This document shows, in pieces, positions 31,852 through 43,070 of a stretch of 64,000 nucleotides of DNA (its first letter is position 1; each line of letters begins with the position of its first letter). Origin of the DNA: Mycoemilia scoparia (taxonomy: Eukaryota > Kickxellomycota > Kickxellomycetes > Kickxellales > Kickxellaceae); NCBI GenBank assembly GCA_027575805.1, contig JANBPU010000048.1, positions 1 through 64,000 of the forward strand. Direction: 5' to 3'. A model generated the notes under the pieces. It searched no databases. It was not told the DNA's origin and saw nothing but the letters and a program-made list of their open reading frames with translations. The position numbers and the translations under genes are program-made.

Positions 31852-32644
31852 TACTGGCATCTGAAGAACAATTTAGACCTACCTACTGGAGGAGGATGGG
31901 AAGGAGATACAACTGAATAGAGAATTAACACGCCACTGAATTTAATAAAAAATTGTATGCAATGTAGTCTGCTACCAATTCCCAGAACATTCAGACCCTT
32001 CTTAAGGCTGAAAAGGAAGCATCCCTTATTGTCGATAAGGCACGTCAATGTAAGTACACGCCTTTCTTTATAATTTTGGCAGTTCTTGTCACAGACTAAG
32101 CAAAGCAGTCAGAGCTGTTAATTGGAAAGACAAAAATAAGCTGTTGCTGCTGCTGCTGCTGCTGCTGCTACTACTACTACCACTAATACTATTGAATATA
32201 TTATTATTTGGGGTCGTAATAGATCGTGTCCAAAGACTAAAGGAAGCACGCACTGAGGCTAAAAAGGAAGTCACCGAAAGAGCTGAGGCCATTAAGCAAG
32301 AGCTTGCTAGTATTGTTCAGAACGTAAGTGTTGCTTTATTTGATGATGCTGATGATAGCCATTCTGGCTTTTTCTAGTGTGCACACTCACCCACGTGAAT
32401 GGTAGTATGCTGCTGCTGCTGATGCTTGGCATTAGAAATTGTTGGACTACTAAATGCTATGTTTGTGTGTATATGCTGTGCTATCTATTTGCGCATACAT
32501 ATTGAATAGAGCGATGATATTAAGACTTTGGAAACCCAGATCAAGTCCCAGACAGAAGTCAGGATCAAGGAGCTCGACGAGGCATATGCCAAGAACAAAG
32601 ATACTGCTGTTGCTAAGCTTGTTGATACCGTGCTTGGAAACTAG
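31779..32644 (+). CDS. VMA10: V-type proton ATPase subunit G
   Basis: Exons 31779-31781, 31968-32049, 32223-32323 and 32510-32644 encode 106 residues, the normal family length. Subunit G forms the peripheral stalk with subunit E and links V1 to Vo in the vacuolar proton pump. The N-terminus (IQTLLKAEKEASLIVDKARQ) is the family signature; the rest is a long charged coiled coil (RVQRLKEARTEAKKEVTERA) ending AVAKLVDTVLGN. The first exon is only the ATG, immediately followed by GTATGC. Intron 1 contains an (ATT)n microsatellite (31819-31852) and intron 2 a (CTG)n tract (about 32143-32170). Length and motif make the call secure. Confidence 0.92.
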
Positions 32645-32978
32645 AGAGAAAGAGACTTGTTTCATTTATTACAACAGTATCTAACTACTATTGTGCGTGA
32701 TCGTTTTTATATAATAGTAGCTGAAATATAATTATAATGTACTTTGCATAACAAGAGAGAAAATGTGCCAGTCTTAATGTCCAACAAGTGTAGTTTGCGT
32801 GGGAGTTTATACTATACACCTTGAAGATGATTAAACTCTATCACAAGCTTTTTTTCTAAACCAAGTTGTGGTGGTTTTTATTGTCCTTTTGTTAAATTTA
32901 TTCAAAATGAATGTGATCCAGAGTTTCTTTAATACTACTATTATTATTGTTGTTGTTGTTATTACGGTTGTGGAGATG
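32645..32978. other. Convergent intergenic region
   Basis: 3' ends of VMA10 (forward) and the Asterix-like gene (reverse) face each other here. Nothing further seen. Confidence 0.6.
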
Positions 32979-33672
32979 CTAGTTGCCTCTCATCAATCGA
33001 GTTATTTCGGGTAAATAACAAGTCATTAGACAAGTAAATGACAACCTAATAATCATATATACAAGAGTGTAGTTTTTTGCAAGATATGAATATATATATA
33101 TATATATATTGTTAGTAAGCAAAACATAAATATTTGTTTTTGATTAAGTGAGCAGAATTGATTAAGCTAGAGTATTATAGACTTACAGGAACGTAGATAG
33201 ATTGCTTCCTTTGTTTGCTGAAGTGGAAGCTCTGTATGTTCCAATACTGATGACAGCAGCAAATACTGAAATCCATGCAAGCCATTTGATCTACAAATAA
33301 CAAATAAATCCGCACATTAAAAATTGTAATGTTGGTTAATATCTATTCATAGTAGTATTACTATTATAAATCCAGAGGATATATATAAAAAACATATACC
33401 TTTATAATAAGAGCAGCAAAGGCTATATATATATATATGGTAAATAAATGTATGTTATCAAGTGATTCTGCCTGTTAAATACTTTTGAATAATAAATAAA
33501 CTCAGTGGCCGTGTTGGTTTTTAGATAATGTAAACTTACAGGTTATGTAGGCAACCGAGGCGTACAATCCACTTCCATCATCAGGGTGTTCAGCTGGAAG
33601 GTATTTCACTACAGAATCTGATCTCCTTGGATCATTGCCTTTAACTAAGCTGTTGCTATTGGTTTCTGCCAT
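32979..33672 (-). CDS. Asterix-like ER protein (UPF0139, WDR83OS family)
   Basis: Four exons on the minus strand (33672-33540, 33422-33400, 33290-33187, 33045-32979) give 108 residues with consistent phases. Asterix is an ER protein of the PAT chaperone complex that protects polar transmembrane segments during membrane-protein insertion. The conserved N-terminal motif DPRR-x(4)-VVKYLP (DPRRSDSVVKYLP) matches the family's DPRRPNKVLRYKP. It is followed by three hydrophobic segments (SVAYITSFAALIIK, WLAWISVFAAVISI, TFLLSFTCLMTCYL) in the expected spacing. Length equals the family norm (~106). Exon 2 is only 23 nt. The call rests on this motif and topology. Confidence 0.85.
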
Positions 33673-33972
33673 GGTGTAAAGTATTATATAATAGTTGTGT
33701 TAAAGAAGAGTTATTGATTATTTGATTGTTATAGTTTATAGTTTATAGAGTAGTAGTATATTGGTTGGATTAGTTTGAAGTCTCATAAACTGCGGGCCTG
33801 AATCCATTATGGGTTTACTGAATTATTTCTAACCTATGATTTGATTTTTATTTTGGCAACTCTCACCTTCCTCTAGCTCTTTGGCTATAATAATAATAAT
33901 AACAGCAATAACAATAATAACGCATTTTAAGAGGGTATACAGAAAAACATGTACTGGGATTTATTTCAAATA

Positions 33973-34074
33973 TGGGCAATAATTTTTGAAGGGTGAATAT
34001 TTATAGAGGCAATCACAGCCAAATGGGTGTCCAGTTGTACTAGTAAACTTTCACCCTCCAAAAATTATTACCCA
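33973..34074. mobile_element. MITE copy 8 (left boundary of composite unit 2)
   Basis: 102 bp; TGGGCAATAATTTTTGAAGG at the left preceded by TA, CCAAAAATTATTACCCA at the right. Confidence 0.85.
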
Positions 34075-34130
34075 TTTAAATAAAATAAAATAAAAAAGAC
34101 AGACTCACCCAATCGCATGATTTTGGCATT

Positions 34131-34346
34131 GTGGTTAAAAAGGTCACCTCCTCGTTTACTGCCAGTCCTGGAAAAGACATCATTTTGGCAAAGTTTGAAC
34201 ATAAAAGCGACCCCAGTTCAAACCCTGATAACTTCGATGCCTATCCTGTAGTATTCGCCTGCCAGGTACCAAAAGATTTCATACCAAAACAGTTTAGGGC
34301 TGCCAAAATGTGTATGCTTCCATTAATAATTAAGTTGGTGAAATAG
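34131..34346 (+). CDS. Short ORF next to the MITE, composite unit copy 2 (71 aa)
   Basis: Inverted homologue of the ORF at 20550-20335, with three visible amino-acid differences and the same length. As there, the frame continues upstream of the first Met, so it may be a gene fragment carried by the unit. Family unknown. Confidence 0.35.
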   Translation: MVKKVTSSFTASPGKDIILAKFEHKSDPSSNPDNFDAYPVVFACQVPKDFIPKQFRAAKMCMLPLIIKLVK

Positions 34347-34881
34347 ATGCACAAGGCCAGTGAACTAGCAGACTTTAGTGAAATGGATGTAAATGTCCGA
34401 GTTACTATTGAATTCAGCAATGATAATGATCTTGGCTCTTGTGGCCTGGCATCTTGTTTGAGTTCATTAAAAATAAATAATTCTGCTGTCCGTCAGAATC
34501 CAAAATGCCATTGGCAATAGAGGTATTTTATTTTGGGGGATGATGTCTTGAATATATTTGTCGCTTAGTCTTGCACTATTACAGGAAAAGAGGTGATGAA
34601 ATTTTGCCCTTGCATTGGTTTAAAATCAATTATACAGAGACATTTAAAAGCCAGGCTGACTGTTGTGCCAGGTTTTCATGCTAACGAATGAGTTTGTGTT
34701 GAATCTGATGCAGTTTGATTGATTTTAGGGAAAAGCCTATAGCTGTTCTTTGTATTAAATAGTAAGCGATTTATATCCACATCAAGGAGAATTCCATTGC
34801 AGATAATTTTGCACAATTGTTCACATAGTTTGGCCTTGAGCACTTGTACGATTTCAAGAGAGCCTAATGTACCACAGCCTT

Positions 34882-35217
34882 CTATAAAAGGAGGCTATAT
34901 ATGCATATTGCGGCTCTAAACAAAGACTGTTGTAATCCCTTGGGTTCGCTCCTTGGGTATAACAATGGGATATAATATTCCCTCCCTTCAAAATGGCCAG
35001 GCCTTTTCCATTTGTATACGGGAGTTCGAGGCACGTCTATCTTTTGGGGTTGTCGCAAGAACTGGGATTCGGCTACTCTTGCCCTCCTCACACACTCCAC
35101 AATACCATCAGCAGCAGCAGGGAGTGCATATGCTTGTTTCATTGCATTGCTTCTAAAAAGCCTTGATTGACTAAGCTGATGAATCTTGGTTGGGCAGTCA
35201 TTAGTTTGTGGAAGCAT
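34882..35217 (-). CDS. Small basic ORF of the composite unit, copy 2 (111 aa)
   Basis: Inverted homologue of the ORF at 19464-19799: same length, same TATA-box promoter (TATAAAAGGGCC, complement near 35285), three visible substitutions. The frame being kept in both copies is suggestive but not proof of function. Confidence 0.45.
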   Translation of the reverse strand: MLPQTNDCPTKIHQLSQSRLFRSNAMKQAYALPAAADGIVECVRRARVAESQFLRQPQKIDVPRTPVYKWKRPGHFEGREYYIPLLYPRSEPKGLQQSLFRAAICIYSLLL

Positions 35218-36325
35218 TTTGATGGGTATAATATGATGAATTGCAGAGTGGATAAGAATAAAATGCTTTGATGAAGGCTGGCCCTTTTATACATTTCGGT
35301 GTTTTTTTACAACAACCGAGATATTTCATTTTTTGGCTACACATGAAATTTTGAATTGGAATGGCCACAAAGATATCATCAAGACATGGATGCGTTGCAT
35401 TTAGCCACTGTTAAACATTAATGTGATTTATATTTGAAATTCTGTTCATACTCTGTCGATGCTACTATTTGAGAATGTCATGCATTTATTGTCATAGCTG
35501 GTAAAATATTAAATTTGCATCAACAAATGGTTTTTGACAATTTATTTATATTAATATCAACAAATAAATTTAAAATGCAACACCGTGGTCACAATGTTTG
35601 GCCATGGTTTATAATTATAACAATTAAATGGGCATATAAAAAGAATAAAAAACTTGCAGCCTGAAATCACATTTGATTTCTGTGCACTTTCTGTGCATGG
35701 TTCCAGAGTTCATCTGCTCTTTGTATTCCATCTAATTAAATTTTTATTTCGGCTCTCTCTGCCAAAAATACTGGTCTTGGCATGAGACCATCTATGGATT
35801 GAAATTCTAAACAAAATGCCCATGGCCTTTTATGTTCATTGCCAAACTTTTTTTTTTAGCATGAGCTTAGAGGAGGAAACCCCTGCTGCACCTTATGAAT
35901 TCGGTGGGAGATTCTAGTCTCTACTACCACTAGGAAGTGATAGCCAGGTAGGCACCTGGGCTTTCCTTCACTAAACTCATGTGTGATTATTGTTTGTGAA
36001 ATTTGTTCTTTCCAATTCCATTAGTTTTTCAATCACAGTAGTTGCAATAATATTGATATTGAATTTATATATAATATATCAAAAAAATATCAGCGAGCAA
36101 ACCTCATAGCAAATCAAGTTGAATTATGTGATCCATTTAATATCCAAAATGGTATTTGCTATACCACAGCAGCAGCACACTACTATTAAGTAATGTTTAT
36201 ACTGCCACCCGTTCAAATGGCATCCTTTTATATAATGGCAATCTTGGTACCCAAAAATCTAATCCTCAATAAGATGTAATATTCTGCATAAAGTCTCATA
36301 TAATTCAAGGGCTTCATCTTCAATA

Positions 36326-36438
36326 TGAGCAATAATTTATGAAGGGTACTTTTTGGCGGCCAATGAATATAGGTGCAATCATGGCCAGATGGATGTCCAG
36401 TTTTACTAGTAAACTTTCACCCTTTAAAAAATAACTTC
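36326..36438. mobile_element. MITE copy 9 (right boundary of composite unit 2)
   Basis: 113 bp; left end TGAGCAATAATTTATGAAGG preceded by TA; right end decayed. Homologous to MITE copy 4. Confidence 0.75.
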
Positions 36439-36641
36439 TGTATTACATGACTATATAACGGAAAAAACGAAAAAAAGCATTATGAAAAACAAAATAAAAT
36501 TTATATAAAACAGGTATAAACTAATATATATATGTATATATATCTGGATGTATTGAGATTAAAGACATTGGAGGGGGGGGAGATAACCAGATGTATCAAG
36601 ATGTGTTGGTGTGGTGGTCAACAATGCAACAACTATGGCTA

Positions 36642-39374
36642 TCAATTGTTGAGTTCCTTTACCTTACTGGGAGATGTATTTCCATCATCACCATCTTCTT
36701 CTTCTTGTAAATATGGTATGGGTATCTCCATCGATAGTGGAGTTTGATCTGGAGATGGAATTGTAACTTGAGGTAATTGATTAAATGTTGGTATAGAATG
36801 GTTCTCCTCAATTTGTTGGTCTTCAGATATTTCTTGTTGATGTACTTGTTGGATTTCATTGTTATTATTCTTGGGGGTAATCTCCAAAGAGTTTAGTTTT
36901 GTTGACTGCTCCTTCTCCTTCTTCTCCTCCTGTTGTTGCAGTTGTTGTTGTTGTTGATCCTTATCCTGATGATGATGATCAGATCGTATATCTCTATAAT
37001 TACGATTTTCCAAATATTGAAGACGATGAGGAGGCGTTTGTTTGGTATCTTCAATTTGCTGTTGATCAATAACCGTCGCTTCAGAGAATCTAACATGGGA
37101 TTGATAGAATCCTCCCAAAGATGGAGTTGATGCCGCCCATTCTGCTGCTGCTGATGATGATGATGATTGTGATGCTACTCCATCTGTAATTTCTCTTTCA
37201 TTTTGGTATTCTTGGCCAATTGAAGATAAAGTCGATGGATATAAAAACTCGGGATTTTGATTTACATGACTACTGCTGTTGTTGTTGAAGCTACTAGTTC
37301 TATCTTTAACACATTCACCTATACCATATGACGATGGACCACCAGATTCAACCGTTTCGGTGGTAAGAGTACCAGCACTATAACTCGAATCACGAATTGT
37401 CTGGAATTCCTTCAACTTCTTTACTTCATGTTCATAGTATCGTCTCTGTTCAGCTTCAGTCAAATTTCTTTCTTGCATTTGACGTAGCGCATCCATTTCC
37501 ATCTGGTAATCGCCTCCCCTACTAGGCTGATGAGTAATTTCGGGAACGAAGCTGTCTTTGTACCACCTAAACACGCTATCTTTTCTCAGAATGTTTCCTT
37601 GGTTTTTGAGTCTAATATCTTCTTGAGGGATTCCAGTTATTGGATCAGTCTTTGTCTCACGAGGGAAGAATTTGTTTCTGTGGTTGTTGCCACCAAACAT
37701 CATGGTTCTTGGCGCTGTTGTTGCTGTTATTGATGGGTTTGCATCGTCAGGAGGTAGAACCCCAGAAAGCGCAACAACGCTTAGACGGGTATCAATTTCT
37801 TGCGTGTAGCTGATCAGTGGCATTAGTCGTTTGCTGAAGATCATTGTTATCAATTCGAGTAGGTAGACTATGAATGTAATAGCCAACAATACGGTTGCGT
37901 AGGCCATGATTGAAAGATCATAGCCTCTCATGTTTGTTTTTACAGCCCATTCAATCTCGGCTCCGTCATCGTCATCGTCATCGCTGTCACTGTTGGCGAC
38001 CTTAGAGATGTACCCTTGAGTACGGAACAATTTATCGTTTAATAGACGAAAAGCGTTATGCATGTTATAGGTCAAATTCCGTAGGATATTTTCTTCGCTC
38101 AACAGGCTGTTTACAGTTTGTGGGTCGAGTGTAGCTGAATATTTGGTAAACATTGGATCAGCAAAAGGAATATGATCAAAATACCTAGTATTGTTTATAA
38201 AGATCTTTTCTGAACCTCCTCTTCCATCAGTTTTGTTTCCGTTGCCGTTATGAGTGTAGATTCCAAAGTCGCAATTAACTTTGATGCGACCGGGCAAAAG
38301 CAAGAAGTAATTATAGCCATCCTTTGCATCGTTTTGTGGATAAAAGTTGGCCTCCCTGATCATGCCTGTTTTGTTGACATCTGCCACACCAATTGCATTA
38401 CCTCCACTAACACCATTTCCCCAAAACACACGGTACTGGATTCCAGAATAGTTGCTGTAGAATGTGAGGTTGGTAACTCCCATTTTGCTTGGAGTCAGAT
38501 AGTCTTGGTTGTGTGTATCCAATGTCGGGCTACAGTCGTGGCAAGGAATAACGTGGCACTTTATGGATGAAAGAAATCCATCCAGGCCCTTAACATCGAG
38601 AGTCTTCCCCGTCATTGGTGATGATTTTGGATAACTTTTATCAGTAGTTTCGTCAACCGAAGCATGGCCCCAATTGCTTATATACGTATAGGTCCGGTTT
38701 TTGGGATCATACGCGTCTTGGTATATTTTTTCCCAAAGATATTTACCGTCATGTACTTGTCTAGCCATATACGCGGCATTATCAATACCACCCTCTTCTT
38801 CTGGGGAAGAAGAGGAGGCCATTTCGTAAATCTTTTGAGGCATAATAGTGCTATTAATTTGAGCCCTGACTTTCGTAATATTAACCAACGTGACATCTTT
38901 TTGTAGTAGCTGAGGGACAGCGGTTGATATCAGGGCATTGAACACGGCTAGCAAGAAACAAAAGATATAGATTGTGGCCCAGATTTTGCCTCTATTAATC
39001 ACTCGGGGGTCACAGATTGCTACGGCCGTCATCACCACATTTCCGATAAATGCATGCATCCCTTTGCTGAATCCGTAGATACACTCACGGGTTTGGTAGC
39101 GGCGGGAAAGCAAGTTGTGGATCTCGGTCCAACTTAGAAATTTTCCGGCCGTCGCGATACCGCATATAAGGGCAATGTTGATGTAGGCGGTTAGTAGATA
39201 GACCTGCTTGTAAACAACGACAAACCCAGATTTGACCATGGTGTCTTGGTCTACGGCTTTGTAACGGTCTGTTAGGCACCATGCTATTATGATGATCGTG
39301 AATGATAGGACCGTGATTATTAGGTTGATGGCCATTGAGGCGTTGACCGGGATTCTTGATAATATCGAAAGCAT
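36642..39374 (-). CDS. Large multi-pass membrane protein A, unknown family
   Basis: An intron-free gene for 910 residues, paralogous to the gene at 61317-63668. Predicted topology by eye: four hydrophobic segments in the first ~155 residues (about 14-35, 53-82, 106-121, 131-155), a ~330-residue extracytoplasmic domain with many N-glycosylation sequons (NIT, NST, NRT, NLT, NYS, NKT, NNT), one TM at about 487-513, then a ~390-residue cytosolic tail rich in Gln, Ser and Asp. The extracytoplasmic domain shares long identical stretches with the paralogue (ARQVHDGKYLWEK; TGKTLDVKGLDGF; LRNLTYNMHNAFRLLNDKLF) and conserved cysteines (IKCHVIPCHDC). The tails differ greatly. No enzymatic motif seen. 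It could be a cell-surface sensor or channel-like protein, but this is inference from topology only. Confidence 0.85.
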   Translation of the reverse strand: MLSILSRIPVNASMAINLIITVLSFTIIIIAWCLTDRYKAVDQDTMVKSGFVVVYKQVYLLTAYINIALICGIATAGKFLSWTEIHNLLSRRYQTRECIYGFSKGMHAFIGNVVMTAVAICDPRVINRGKIWATIYIFCFLLAVFNALISTAVPQLLQKDVTLVNITKVRAQINSTIMPQKIYEMASSSSPEEEGGIDNAAYMARQVHDGKYLWEKIYQDAYDPKNRTYTYISNWGHASVDETTDKSYPKSSPMTGKTLDVKGLDGFLSSIKCHVIPCHDCSPTLDTHNQDYLTPSKMGVTNLTFYSNYSGIQYRVFWGNGVSGGNAIGVADVNKTGMIREANFYPQNDAKDGYNYFLLLPGRIKVNCDFGIYTHNGNGNKTDGRGGSEKIFINNTRYFDHIPFADPMFTKYSATLDPQTVNSLLSEENILRNLTYNMHNAFRLLNDKLFRTQGYISKVANSDSDDDDDDGAEIEWAVKTNMRGYDLSIMAYATVLLAITFIVYLLELITMIFSKRLMPLISYTQEIDTRLSVVALSGVLPPDDANPSITATTAPRTMMFGGNNHRNKFFPRETKTDPITGIPQEDIRLKNQGNILRKDSVFRWYKDSFVPEITHQPSRGGDYQMEMDALRQMQERNLTEAEQRRYYEHEVKKLKEFQTIRDSSYSAGTLTTETVESGGPSSYGIGECVKDRTSSFNNNSSSHVNQNPEFLYPSTLSSIGQEYQNEREITDGVASQSSSSSAAAEWAASTPSLGGFYQSHVRFSEATVIDQQQIEDTKQTPPHRLQYLENRNYRDIRSDHHHQDKDQQQQQLQQQEEKKEKEQSTKLNSLEITPKNNNNEIQQVHQQEISEDQQIEENHSIPTFNQLPQVTIPSPDQTPLSMEIPIPYLQEEEDGDDGNTSPSKVKELNN

Positions 39375-40932
39375 TGTTATAAGTATGCTCTGAAACTAAG
39401 AGAGGGTGGTTCCTTTTCTTCTTGATGAGCTCAAGCTTGAACTCGGGGTTGGTTTATAATACAGTGCTATGAAACAAAGCGATAAGATATATATACATAT
39501 ACAACAGTACAAACAGGCACACCAAAATAGGAAACAAGCTTTATAGACAGAGCTGTGAAATATTAGAAATGGCTAGTATGGTGAAGAAAATCTGCTGAAA
39601 AAAAGGACCCAAAGACTATTCACAAGAGACACGACTATGAGGTCAGTAGGGAGGATATGTGTGGTAATATAAAGGACATTCTGGACAAGCCTTTTTCTTA
39701 ACGACACACACACACAATACATAACACATAGATAGATCTCTTGGACAGCCAAAGCTTGCAACAATTCTATTTATAAATAGTATGTGTATGTATAATAGAT
39801 AATACCCACCACACACTTTCAGTTGTACAACAGGCTGCTATTTTCCCAAATAATTTATTTGAATTTTCTGCGGCCCAATGTCTATCTATAATTATTCGCA
39901 CATTTCTTTAAATAGCAATAATGAGATTGACAAGGGACGTGTGTGCGTTTGTGGTTGAGTGGAGGAAATGTATGAGATTTCTTAGTGGTCGAGAGAACTT
40001 CTCTCTTCTCCATGTAGTATGGAGGTTTGTATTTACTTTTCAGTTTTATAATTCCAAATAAGTTATTTATATAAATTGGACACGGTATAGCAAGGGCTTT
40101 ATTATTCAACCAAGTCCTTCTCTTTATAGTGATATTCAATACGATAGAGTGCCTATTCTTCATGCAGTGATAATATGAATTAACAACAAATGATGTCGGA
40201 TATCGGGCTACTTAAATTAGTCCTGACTAAATAAAGACGATGATGACAAGGCGCATCGATTGTTTGTAAATATAATCTGCGTATATTGTAATAATCAGCA
40301 GCTGCTTTAGTGTAATGAATGAAGGTAATAGTATTGGTAATAGTAAGTATGTAGAGGTCAGGCTAGATTGTAATAGTGGTTGGTTTTGTTTGAGTTACAG
40401 ATAGATAGACAGATAAAGAAAGAAAATTGTAAGCTATGACAAGGGGAGTTTGGGCCAAGTCTTGTGGATCAAGGATTTCATCGGAATAGCGATAATGGTG
40501 ATCGATTTACATTTACATTTCTAGAATTCTCAAAGAGCTTGTGGAGGTTTGAAACCGACACTTCTTGAGTATCTCTCACATAAAGCACTGCCTCTCTTCT
40601 AAATATCATAATCATATATTTCTTTTATACGTTGATTTACAGCGAAACAAGGTGTGAATAGTCAAACCTCCACCTCCACCAGCCCATCCATAGTAGCATC
40701 TATTTTTAGACAGATATGGCTGGTTATTTTTGAATTGCGTGTGTATTTAATGTTGATCTTTTCTATTGTCTCTAACACTCTTTCTTTATAGCAGAGTTGT
40801 TGAAATGCAACCAAATACGTATGTAGATATGTATGGCAGAGCTGTCTATTGTCCTCCACCTCTGCTGGCGTATTATCATTTAATAAGCATGTATATTATG
40901 TATGTATTTTAAGAAAAGAAAATGGTGTTTGC

Positions 40933-40963
<31 letters not shown>

Positions 40964-40992
40964 GTAGCAGTAGTGGTTGTGATTTCACATTT
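39375..40992. other. Intergenic region
   Basis: Promoter side of membrane protein A and 3' side of the ChaC gene. AT-rich with an (AAT)n microsatellite at about 40937-40963. No gene supported. Confidence 0.55.
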
Positions 40993-41115
40993 TGGTGGCT
41001 GTTTTTGAAGGGCTAAACTAATATTATCAAAGATAATATGTGGGCTGGCCAGTATGCAGGTTGAAAATACTGGCCTACTGGTAAAAATTAGTATCCCTTC
41101 AAAAGTAATGACTCA
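40993..41115. mobile_element. MITE copy 10, diverged internal sequence
   Basis: 123 bp; ends TGGTGGCTGTTTTTGAAGGG and CCCTTCAAAAGTAATGACTCA. The internal part differs from most copies and resembles copy 11. It ends 4 bp before the stop codon of the ChaC gene. Confidence 0.6.
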
Positions 41116-41119
41116 TTTA

Positions 41120-42421
41120 TTAAGCAGCAACCTTTTGTTGAGTACCACTACTAATGCTGGGAGACTCATTTGGCACACTATTTTCAGCAGAAGCAACAGC
41201 AGCAGAATGTTCCCAGGCACTGGTATCCATACCTCGCTCACGCATCAACGCAAGCACTCTAGTTTCTAGATCTGTTAGATGTGAGTCTGCATTTGTTTTA
41301 GGGCGGTGGTTCATACGCAATGCCTTGCAGAGATTTAGCAAGTAGTCGACATTGGGCCCGCTTGGGCCTTTGCTGTTTACGATGATGCTGGCTACTTCGG
41401 CCTGCTTAGTAGGACCAGCAAAAGATTCGTTCTTGGTGGTTCCAATATACACCATGGCACCTTTTACAATAGGAGTTTTGTCATTGTTTGGGCTAAATAC
41501 GTCTTCATAGTGAATGGTATATCCGTCCTATGGGTTTATATTTACATAGAAAGAGAGACAGGCATTTGTAGCTAAAACTGATATAACAGAGAGCATGATG
41601 TCTTGGGATATTGTGTAGCTTTGGGTTACCTTTTCGCGGTAGTCCAGCCACTCACGAACTTCATCTTCTTTTCCAGATTGCACCTTGTATACCATGCCCC
41701 AGCAGACATCATCTTCGGGTAAATGGTGCTATTATATATACAATAGAGTCAATAGATTTATTAGTCGTCATCAGTCTACGTATATACACATCAAATAGTA
41801 TTATTATATTGATCAATCGATTGGCTAGAAGCTTACTTCGTCCTCCATATCTTTCCATTCTTCATATGGGATCAACGTGACTACTCTTCCTGGAGCTTCG
41901 GGTGTACCGCGATGGTCATGGCTTTTCTAGATCACATCATCGTTACATTCAAATATGCTTGAGTATATATCTACGCACATAGGTTTATGGGCTGCGTTTA
42001 TTAGTCCTTTGGCCATCTGATTGATCCATTAAATGGCAGAGCTGGTAAATATTGTTCTTTTATAAACAGATGTATGCATAGGTCCAAGAATATAACAGAG
42101 TAGCAGTGGCCCTCAATCCAGACACCAGCTGCATTATCATTGCTACAGGCCAAAAAAGCAAAACGCCCATTGTTTCATCAAAATACATAAAAGGTTCATA
42201 GTCATAAACTTACATGCCAGAATCTTCTTGCATAACCCTTAATATATCCAAACTCTCTATATTATCAAATAATGGTAGTAAGCCAGTTAACAGCAATAGC
42301 AGCAGCAATACTGATGATGACTGTGCAATATTGATTGGCAATAACCGTAGTAGTTGGCTTACTTTCTTTCTATGGGAAAGTCAACTTTCCATATCAAACT
42401 TCCGTAGCCAAACACCCACAT
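41120..42421 (-). CDS. GCG1: ChaC-type gamma-glutamylcyclotransferase
   Basis: Five exons on the minus strand (42421-42363, 42256-42214, 41926-41837, 41728-41630, 41527-41120) encode 232 residues in phase. ChaC/Gcg1 enzymes cleave the gamma-glutamyl bond of glutathione in the cytosol, releasing 5-oxoproline and Cys-Gly. The N-terminus MWVFGYGSLIWKVDFP carries the substrate-binding YGSL loop. Next come GYIKGYARRFW, DHRGTPEAPGRVVTL, CWGMVYKV and LDYREK with the likely catalytic glutamate (E96), and then GPSGPNVDYLLNLC. All are family landmarks in the right order. The last ~40 residues are a Ser/Ala-rich extension. A MITE abuts the stop codon. Confidence 0.93.
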
Positions 42422-43070
42422 ATCTTTTGTCATACTGATATACAATAATGATAATAAAAAAAGCAAAGCAAGAAAAGCAAAAGAGAATAGGTAATGATGG
42501 AATAGCCAAAGGTATGGAGCAGTATTGGAGCCAATTATTAGTAATCTTGAAACAACAACGAATAGAATGGGAAGTAGTGTGATGATTCAGTGTAGTAGCT
42601 GGCTAGTGTGGTTCTTGCCTGAATCGAATCGAATCGAATCGAATCATCGTTCTTATTATCAGTCACACAGTAGCTGTTTATTATCCAAGGTTCTCATAGC
42701 TAACCAATCACGAATTCCACGCAATTGAGAAGATTGAAGTAAAGATATGATCTCCTCTCATAATCACCTTGTCATACCTTCCCCAATACTACCATTATTG
42801 CGGCTCTGAAAATACGACTAGCAGCTGGTGGTATGGATTTCAAAGTTATTTCGTTCAAACAGAGTAGTAGCGTATATTGGGAACTTTGACTATTTATTCA
42901 TGAAATTGGATGATATTTAAACAAAAAATGCTACATGTTGTAATAATAGTAAAGTTTATAGATCATATACTGATGACCTTTTACGTGAGCGAGCGGGTGA
43001 ACCCCAGTCTAAAGTTTGTATAAAAAAGATAAATTGATATACAGCATTCCGGTTCCAATATGATAGAAGC
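42422..43070. other. Intergenic region with a (GAATC)n tract
   Basis: Upstream of the ChaC gene and downstream of the NuiA-like gene. A short pentanucleotide repeat, GAATC, occurs at about 42621-42645. No gene supported. Confidence 0.6.

Larger units (their letters stand above)
33973..36438. mobile_element. MITE-bounded composite unit, copy 2 (inverted)
   Basis: A 2.47-kb segment with a MITE at each end (33973-34074 and 36326-36438), inverted relative to 17145-20711 and nearly identical over the shared part. It lacks the ~1.2-kb section with the 5S rRNA gene and carries instead about 130 bp of different sequence (about 35835-35965). The two inverted copies bracket 13.3 kb containing uL2m, VMA10, Asterix and others, and so could mediate inversion. 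Confidence 0.75.

Noticed and set aside
34945..34965. tRNA B-box-like GGTTCG sequence
   Set aside because: No A box, acceptor stem or cloverleaf could be found; it lies within the reverse complement of the 111-codon ORF.
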